Origin: an uncultured Robiginitomaculum sp.
GTDB taxonomy: Bacteria > Pseudomonadota > Alphaproteobacteria > Caulobacterales > Maricaulaceae
DNA length: 6,380 nucleotides
Reading direction: 5' to 3'
NCBI GenBank assembly: GCA_938003555.1
Contig: CALKXN010000098.1
Span: forward strand, 1 to 6,380
Position numbers and translations under genes: made by a program
Shown here: positions 1-4,061 of the stretch, one piece after another
Layout: every line of letters begins with the position of its first letter
Position numbering within the stretch: the first letter of the stretch is position 1
Notes under the pieces: model-generated
The model's input: the letters and a program-made list of their open reading frames with translations, nothing else
What the model was told of the DNA's origin: nothing
Database searches by the model: none

Positions 1-1
1 G

Positions 2-370
2 TCACCTCACGTAAAATTCAATTATGATTTTGGGAATTTAATGTCTCAGTATCGTGAAGACGTTATTCCTCAAGAAGATATTTTGCACATTATAGAAAAC
101 ACCGTGCATCTTCACATGAAGGATTCTCGCCGGATCGAGAGTGGTTGGGAGTTTCCGGCTGTCGGGGATGGCGATATCGCCTTTACCGAGATTTTCAAAA
201 CGATCGCGCCCAAATGTATGGATTTACCATTATGTCTTGAAGTGCCTGTAACTCAGGTTCGCGATGTTTACGGCGTTCCGAGTAATGTTGACGCTCCGCC
301 TACACTTGAGCAGATTCGGGAAACATTGACCCGTTCACTTACTTTTGCGCGAGGGCTAACAGTCCGATAA
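2..370 (+). CDS. Sugar phosphate isomerase/epimerase, C-terminal part (5' end outside window)
   Basis: This is the last 122 residues of a xylose-isomerase-like TIM-barrel enzyme (AP endonuclease 2 superfamily). These are cytoplasmic, metal-dependent enzymes that isomerise, epimerise or dehydrate sugars and sugar derivatives. The reading frame is open to the left edge. An ATG at 41 lies inside the fold: the residues before it (NYDFGN, codons 20-37) match the conserved strand carrying the Asp metal ligand, so 41 is not taken as the start. Other visible signatures are HLHMKD (second His, codon 113-115, a metal ligand in the family), a Gly-Asp-Gly-Asp-Ile turn as in 'GxGxIxF', and LCLEVP, whose Glu (239-241) is the last metal ligand. 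The stop is TAA at 368-370. tctC starts 49 bases later on the same strand, so co-transcription is likely. Family membership is fairly sure. The exact reaction (hydroxypyruvate isomerase, ketose epimerase or inosose dehydratase type) cannot be told from this fragment. Confidence 0.8.
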   Translation, partial: SPHVKFNYDFGNLMSQYREDVIPQEDILHIIENTVHLHMKDSRRIESGWEFPAVGDGDIAFTEIFKTIAPKCMDLPLCLEVPVTQVRDVYGVPSNVDAPPTLEQIRETLTRSLTFARGLTVR

Positions 371-419
371 TACATCAATACACTGCGAAGAGCGAGATGC
401 CGCGCAGGAAGGGAAGACT

Positions 420-1445
420 ATGAAGCGTAGATTATTTATAGCTGATGTCATTGCTATGGCTGCCTTAGTCGGAGTATCTGCCTGTTCGCCAAATAGCGGG
501 TCAGATTCAACGGCAGAATATCCTGCGCGCCCAGTTAATATCATTGTGTATTCTTCCGCAGGGGGCGCGACTGACCTTGCTAACCGCGCCATTGCTGAAG
601 GTATGAGGCCCGCTATGGGCAAAGATGTCATTGCGTCCAATATGCCCGGTGCATTAGGCGGAACTGCTGTTAATTACGTCTGGAACCAAGCACATGACGG
701 TCATCGTTTAGTTGGAATATCAGAAGGCGCTCTGGGGCATAGTGTATTAGGCTTACACGATAAAACCGCTAAGGATTGGGACTACTTCATGGTTGGTGGG
801 ACGCCGGGTATTTTATCGGTTAATGCAAAGTCTTCATATAAAACATTCGAAGAACTCGATACCGCGGTCAAAGCAAACCCGGGTAAGATGACAATTTCCA
901 CTTCCGTACCGGGAAGTGTCTGGAATGTGCAGTGGTTGAACACCAAAAGGCTTGGCGGATTTGACACTAAATTTATTCCTTACCCCGGTAGTGCTCCGTC
1001 ACAAACTGCGGCTCTTTCCGGAGAAGTTGATATGGTTTGGACGGGCCTTGGGGAACAAAGTGAATTGTTAAAAGGGGGTTATTTACGACCTCTGGCAGTA
1101 TTTGATAATAAAGGGATTGAATTTGAAGGCCATACAATCCCCCCAATCACTGATTTCATACCTGAATTAGAATCCGTGATGCCAATAAATCAGTTTGTTG
1201 GTTTTGCTATACCAAGTGATACCTCGAATGAAGTAAAGGCTAAAATCACGACCGCTTTCGAGGCTGGGATGAAAAGTCAAAATGTCAAAGACTTTGCTGT
1301 TGCTAAGCACTCGAACTTATTGGGTTTGCATGGGGATAGTGCGAAGGCCCTCGCTCTCCAGCAAGAGAAAACAATGACTTGGACATTGTGGGATGCGGGT
1401 ATTGCCAAGACCAATCCTGCTGACCTTGGCATAGAGAAGCCTTAG
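420..1445 (+). CDS. tctC: TTT-family solute-binding protein (TctC/Bug), probable lipoprotein
   Basis: This is the periplasmic binding component of a tripartite tricarboxylate transporter. It captures an organic acid or related solute and hands it to TctAB. At 341 residues it has the usual family length. The N-terminus has KRR, a hydrophobic stretch and a lipobox V-S-A-C, giving a lipidated Cys22 followed by a Ser/Gly-rich linker (23-33). 'RRLFIA' at residues 3-8 also resembles a Tat motif. Bug-family marks are YPARPVNIIV (34-43), the ligand-loop motif AGGATD with Asp52 (47-52), N74-M-P-G-A..GG (74-81), HDG (92-94), and the second-lobe YPGSAPSQTAALSGEVDM segment. The ATG at 420 is backed by a strong Shine-Dalgarno AGGAAGGGA at 406-414, 5 bases upstream. 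It is first in the canonical tctC-tctB-tctA order. The family symbol is used only as a class label; the substrate is unknown and need not be a tricarboxylate. Confidence 0.92.
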   Translation: MKRRLFIADVIAMAALVGVSACSPNSGSDSTAEYPARPVNIIVYSSAGGATDLANRAIAEGMRPAMGKDVIASNMPGALGGTAVNYVWNQAHDGHRLVGISEGALGHSVLGLHDKTAKDWDYFMVGGTPGILSVNAKSSYKTFEELDTAVKANPGKMTISTSVPGSVWNVQWLNTKRLGGFDTKFIPYPGSAPSQTAALSGEVDMVWTGLGEQSELLKGGYLRPLAVFDNKGIEFEGHTIPPITDFIPELESVMPINQFVGFAIPSDTSNEVKAKITTAFEAGMKSQNVKDFAVAKHSNLLGLHGDSAKALALQQEKTMTWTLWDAGIAKTNPADLGIEKP

Positions 1446-1450
1446 GGCTT
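1437..1450 (+). terminator. Small hairpin across the tctC stop codon, possible partial terminator
   Basis: AAGCC (1437-1441), loop TTAG, GGCTT (1446-1450), followed at once by GTTTTG. The stem is only 5 bp and the T-run only four, so it would be a weak terminator at best. It could let part of the transcripts end after tctC or protect its 3' end, giving more binding protein than permease. It would also cover the AGGG that could serve the TTG at 1454. Confidence 0.25.
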
Positions 1451-1491
1451 GTTTTGACCTCAGATTCTCCAGATATCCTCGTCGAGGACGC

Positions 1492-1497
1492 AGGTGA
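1492..1497 (+). promoter_or_regulatory. Shine-Dalgarno of tctB (decides its start)
   Basis: AGGTGA lies 4 bases before the ATG at 1502. This is the reason for preferring 1502 over the in-frame TTG at 1454, which has only AGGG (1444-1447) upstream, lying within a possible hairpin. Confidence 0.5.
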
Positions 1498-1501
1498 AGA
1501 T

Positions 1502-1993
1502 ATGGGTACGCTGCGCCGTCATGACCTGATTGTCTCATCTATCTTATGGGTTGTCAGCGTGCTTGTCCTGCTCGACAGCCTGCGTATGACCTTCGGCATT
1601 ACACTTCCGGGGGTCGAAGAAAACGTCTGGCTCGTCGCGCCGGGCTTTCTCCCGATGATTTTGTCTGGTGGATTAGTGCTCATGTTTTCGGGATTGATTT
1701 GGCTTTCCGTGAGGCAGGGAGAACTTAAAGGGCATTTTTCATCATCGGCTATCCTACGGGCGATTACCGATAGAGAAATGGTTATAAAGCTCATACAGAT
1801 GTCTTTGCTCTGCCTGTTTGTTTTTGTGCTCTTGGGGCGTTTGCATTTCGGCCTTGCCGCTGCGCTCTATCTCTTTGCTGCCATGATGGTTGCGCGGGCG
1901 GCTAAGCTTTGGCAAATCGCCCTGATATCTGTGATGTTCTCAGGGGCGATCACTTACGTCTTTGGCTCGCTGATGAAGATACCTCTCCCATGA
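1502..1993 (+). CDS. tctB: TTT-family small membrane subunit (TctB)
   Basis: This is the small, poorly conserved inner-membrane subunit of a tripartite tricarboxylate transporter. It works with TctA, and its precise role is not settled. From the ATG at 1502 it has 163 residues. Hydrophobic segments lie near 9-27, 47-69, 97-131 (long enough for two passes or a hairpin) and 137-156. Family hallmarks are the basic RRHDLI start just before the first helix, an APGFLP turn at 46-51 leading into the second helix, and the C-terminal end FGSLMKIPLP, close to the typical TctB ending. An in-frame TTG at 1454, 8 bases after tctC, would add 16 mostly acidic residues. I prefer 1502 because it has a better Shine-Dalgarno and family members usually begin just before the first helix. 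Its stop overlaps the tctA start (ATGA, 1990-1993), which suggests translational coupling. Confidence 0.88.
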   Translation: MGTLRRHDLIVSSILWVVSVLVLLDSLRMTFGITLPGVEENVWLVAPGFLPMILSGGLVLMFSGLIWLSVRQGELKGHFSSSAILRAITDREMVIKLIQMSLLCLFVFVLLGRLHFGLAAALYLFAAMMVARAAKLWQIALISVMFSGAITYVFGSLMKIPLP

Positions 1994-3483
1994 CCCTATC
2001 CTCATTTTTCCAAAATATATGGGAGCTTGCGACCAATCCACTCCTGATGCTCTGGATGTTTATATCTGTTACGATCGGGATAATCGTCGGCGCAATGCCG
2101 GGTTTAACCGCAACCATGTCCATCGCGATTTTGGTGGGGCTGACTTACGGTTTGTCCCCGGAATTAGCCTTCGCAATTATCCTGTCTGTTTATGTTGGCG
2201 CTATATATGGTGGCTCGATTACAGCCGTACTGCTTAATATTCCTGGGACGGCCTCAGCCGCAGCTACAGCTCTGGATGGATACCCTTTGGCGCTTCAAGG
2301 ACGAGCTAATTACGCGATTGGCATGACCCGCATGGCGTCATTTATAGGGACATTGTTTGGTCTTCTTCTCTTACTTACCATTGCGCCGTTATTAGCCAAA
2401 GTTGCTATCCTCTTTACCTCAGTAGAAATGGCTTTACTCGCTCTATTCGGAGTTCTGGTTTCGGGTTTCGTCGCAGCACCTGACCTCAAAATAAAAGGCT
2501 GGATTGCAGCCTTTATTGGGATGTTGATGTCTATGGTCGGTATTGACCTTTTGCATGGGACTGAACGTTTTACATTTGGTCAGCCCATGTTGATGACGGG
2601 CTTTGCCTTTGTTCCAATTATGATTGGCGTCTTTGGAATTGCACAAGTTATTGATAATCTTAGTTTACCGCAAGCCAAGCGGATCAAACAAACGGGGAGC
2701 ATTCTTCCTAAACTTAAAGATTACGTGAAGTATATTCCTTTGACTCTTCGCTCGGGTTTTATCGGAACAGGCGTTGGGATCATTCCCGGGGCTGGAGAAG
2801 ACATGGGGGGATGGCTTGCTTATTTTGCAGCTAAATTCACGAGCAAGAAAAAACATCTTTTTGGGAAGGGATCTACTGAGGGCATAATAGCTGCGGAAAC
2901 GGGCAATAATGCATCTATTGGGGGGGCTCTGGTGCCGTTGATAACCCTTTCTATTCCGGGAAGTGCGCCTGCCGCTGTACTGCTAGGGGCTCTCTTACTT
3001 CATGGGGTCAGGCCGGGGCCTATGTTGATGACCGAACAGCCAGATTTTTTACCGCAATTAGGAGCTATCCTATTTCTAGCATCTTGCATCTTATTGATTT
3101 CCGGAATTATTGTGGCTAAATTTTTTATACGTGCTCTAGATATTCCGCCTAAAATTCTAATGCCCATGGTGGCCGTTATGTGCGTGATCGGGTCTTACGC
3201 GATTAATATCCGCATCTTTGATGTCTTTGTTATGCTCGGATCAGGCCTTGTGTTCTATGTGCTGCATAAACAAAAATACCCGATGGCACCGCTCGTGTTG
3301 GGCGTCATATTAGGCCCTATGATTGACGAAAACTTGCGCCGCTCATTTATGGTGCATGGTGATTTGGGGGCCGTTTTCATGCGGCCTATCGCGCTTGTTC
3401 TGACAGGCTTGATTGTCCTGATGTTATTGACCCAAATCCCGTGGGTGCAATCAAAATTCAAAACCTCACCGCCGAGGTTGTGA
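1990..3483 (+). CDS. tctA: TTT-family large permease subunit (TctA)
   Basis: This is the large inner-membrane permease of the transporter. It moves the solute delivered by TctC, driven by an ion gradient. The 497 residues match the family's roughly 500 and are dominated by hydrophobic segments, about ten to twelve passes by eye. The two homologous halves carry the expected motifs. First half: GAMPGL (34-39), YVGAIYGGS (68-76), NIPG (83-86) and DGYP (96-99). Second half: PGAGED (266-271), ETGNNA (303-308) and SIPGSAPAA (from 321), then HGVRPGPML. The start is placed at the ATG of the ATGA overlap with tctB. The same frame stays open further upstream inside tctB, but nothing supports an earlier start: the N-terminus beginning MTLSSF leads into the first helix as usual. 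No frameshift was seen. A run of seven G (2920-2926) lies in the gene. Confidence 0.95.
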   Translation: MTLSSFFQNIWELATNPLLMLWMFISVTIGIIVGAMPGLTATMSIAILVGLTYGLSPELAFAIILSVYVGAIYGGSITAVLLNIPGTASAAATALDGYPLALQGRANYAIGMTRMASFIGTLFGLLLLLTIAPLLAKVAILFTSVEMALLALFGVLVSGFVAAPDLKIKGWIAAFIGMLMSMVGIDLLHGTERFTFGQPMLMTGFAFVPIMIGVFGIAQVIDNLSLPQAKRIKQTGSILPKLKDYVKYIPLTLRSGFIGTGVGIIPGAGEDMGGWLAYFAAKFTSKKKHLFGKGSTEGIIAAETGNNASIGGALVPLITLSIPGSAPAAVLLGALLLHGVRPGPMLMTEQPDFLPQLGAILFLASCILLISGIIVAKFFIRALDIPPKILMPMVAVMCVIGSYAINIRIFDVFVMLGSGLVFYVLHKQKYPMAPLVLGVILGPMIDENLRRSFMVHGDLGAVFMRPIALVLTGLIVLMLLTQIPWVQSKFKTSPPRL

Positions 3484-3485
3484 GG
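3462..3485 (+). terminator. Mutually exclusive hairpins at the tctA stop, weak termination signal
   Basis: Two alternative stems share the same bases: AACCTC (3462-3467) with GAGGTT (3474-3479), loop 6; and CCTCAC (3464-3469) with GTGAGG (3480-3485), loop 10. No T-run follows, so this is not a proper intrinsic terminator. It may protect the 3' end of the tctCBA message or act with Rho. The first stem is mostly coding sequence and could be chance. Confidence 0.2.
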
Positions 3486-3702
3486 CCTTAGTGGATCAAG
3501 TTGAGAGGTATATCGCGCTCTTTATTCGAATGTGGCACAGCTTTTGGGTTGTAAAAAAAACAGGCCAGATACCTCCATCATTTATTTTTGTATAAGCCTT
3601 GTTTGAGGAGAGATGTTTGGCGCATTATTGATGATGTCCATAGCTCGTAGATGAATGGTGGTGCAATAATGTCACTGAAAAACTCTATCATAAAAAAACT
3701 AT

Positions 3703-3716
3703 TGACAGCGGTGTCA
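3703..3716. promoter_or_regulatory. Operator candidate 1 (LacI-type palindrome)
   Basis: TGACAGCGGTGTCA has 5-bp arms TGACA/TGTCA around GCGG, with CG at the exact centre. LacI/GalR-family operators are typically such palindromes with a central CG. TGACA also forms part of TTGACA (3702-3707), a perfect sigma70 -35 hexamer preceded by an A-rich stretch, although no good -10 follows at 16-18 bases. The regulator is not in this window. Confidence 0.5.
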
Positions 3717-3731
3717 TAATCATCATTTTCA

Positions 3732-3745
3732 TGACAACGCTGTCA
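3732..3745. promoter_or_regulatory. Operator candidate 2 (LacI-type palindrome)
   Basis: TGACAACGCTGTCA is the second copy of the same pattern, with identical arms and central CG, and is extended by A/T to 16 bases (3731-3746). It starts 29 bases after copy 1 with 15 bases between. Two copies of the same rare pattern this close, outside genes, are unlikely by chance and support binding by one dimeric or tetrameric regulator. Confidence 0.55.
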
Positions 3746-3747
3746 TA

Positions 3748-3781
3748 TTTGTAGAGCTTTATTAGTTTGAATTTCTACAAA
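3748..3781. repeat. 8-bp inverted repeat with 18-base spacer
   Basis: TTTGTAGA (3748-3755) and TCTACAAA (3774-3781) are perfect inverted copies. They begin two bases after the second operator candidate's extended palindrome. This could be a second regulator's site or an RNA stem. No T-run follows, so it is not a terminator. Confidence 0.4.
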
Positions 3782-3796
3782 GACGAGAGGGATAAT
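3767..3796 (+). promoter_or_regulatory. Possible sigma70 promoter for the receptor gene
   Basis: TTGAAT (3767-3772), 18 bases, GATAAT (3791-3796). This is the best hexamer pair I found in the gap. Transcription would start near 3803 and give a leader of about 260 bases. The two operator candidates would then lie roughly 60 to 95 bases upstream, further than usual for simple repression. Either the true promoter overlaps TTGACA at 3702 or control is of another kind. Confidence 0.3.
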
Positions 3797-3827
3797 GTGC
3801 ACGTAGATGCGCAACCAAGAATAAGTG

Positions 3828-3842
3828 CCTCATTTTATGAGG
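3828..3842 (+). other. Small perfect hairpin in the probable leader
   Basis: CCTCAT, loop TTT, ATGAGG; then GGGAGTTTTAG. The 6-bp stem is perfect, but only four T follow after five other bases. It may be a leader structure or weak attenuator of the receptor message. The triloop and short stem make chance possible. Confidence 0.25.
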
Positions 3843-3991
3843 GGGAGTTTTAGAATAGCTAAAAAGATATGACTTTTGAGTGATCGCCTATTTCGTGCTG
3901 TGGTGCGAGAACGGATGTATCTGCTCTTTCTTGATGTGATGTTGGTTTGTAGTGAGGGTATGTATGTTACTTAACTGCAATCTTTGTCTAT

Positions 3992-4009
3992 TATTAAAGG
4001 GTATTAAAG
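3992..4009 (+). repeat. 8-bp direct repeat spaced one helical turn
   Basis: TATTAAAG occurs at 3992-3999 and 4002-4009, so the two copies start 10 bases apart. It could be a protein site on one face of the helix, or low-complexity AT-rich sequence. Confidence 0.3.
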
Positions 4010-4025
4010 CAACAAGATGACTACA

Positions 4026-4037
4026 AATAATAATAAT
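4026..4037 (+). repeat. AAT trinucleotide repeat, four units
   Basis: There are four AAT units between two in-frame ATGs (4017 and 4062). If translation began at 4017 they would encode four Asn. Copy-number change would keep the frame and only alter spacing. Confidence 0.5.
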
Positions 4038-4049
4038 CGTACAGGGCTT

Positions 4050-4055
4050 AAGGAG
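4050..4055 (+). promoter_or_regulatory. Shine-Dalgarno of the receptor gene (decides its start)
   Basis: AAGGAG lies 6 bases before the ATG at 4062. The in-frame ATG at 4017 has no comparable site at proper spacing, so 4062 is preferred. Confidence 0.65.
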
Positions 4056-4061
4056 AGCAAT

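Larger units (their letters stand above)
3484..4061. other. Intergenic regulatory region between tctA and the receptor gene
   Basis: This stretch of 578 bases is rich in A and T and has no reading frame I can support. The best short candidates (start 3613, 13 codons; start 3915, 19 codons, hydrophobic; start 3837, 11 codons) lack good ribosome sites or family likeness. It holds a run of eight A (3553-3560), paired TGACA/TGTCA palindromes (3703-3745), an inverted repeat (3748-3781), a possible promoter (3767-3796), a hairpin (3828-3842) and short repeats next to the receptor start. No strong terminator after tctA was found. Read-through into the receptor gene is therefore possible. Confidence 0.6.

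Noticed and set aside
356..640. 94-codon minus-strand frame over the start of tctC
   Set aside because: It covers the tctC ribosome site and signal peptide on the opposite strand and has no family likeness.
694..704. Palindrome ATGACGGTCAT in tctC resembling the operator arms
   Set aside because: It lies in coding sequence, its spacing differs from the TGACA-N4-TGTCA sites, and it is explained by the codons of the conserved HDGH segment.
1519..1794. 91-codon minus-strand frame within tctB
   Set aside because: It is a shadow of a real membrane-protein gene; its composition is explained by the antisense of hydrophobic codons.
3553..3604. Minus-strand terminator-like structure (AGGC/GCCT stem ending in eight T)
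   Set aside because: The stem needs a bulge and a loop of about 30 bases, and no minus-strand gene reads into it from the right.
3613..3654. 13-codon frame after GAGGAGAG
   Set aside because: The purine-rich site is only about 2 bases from the ATG, too close for good initiation, and the peptide has no known counterpart.
3915..3974. 19-codon hydrophobic frame in the intergenic region
   Set aside because: The upstream ribosome site is weak and there is no other support; a frame this short is expected by chance in 578 bases.
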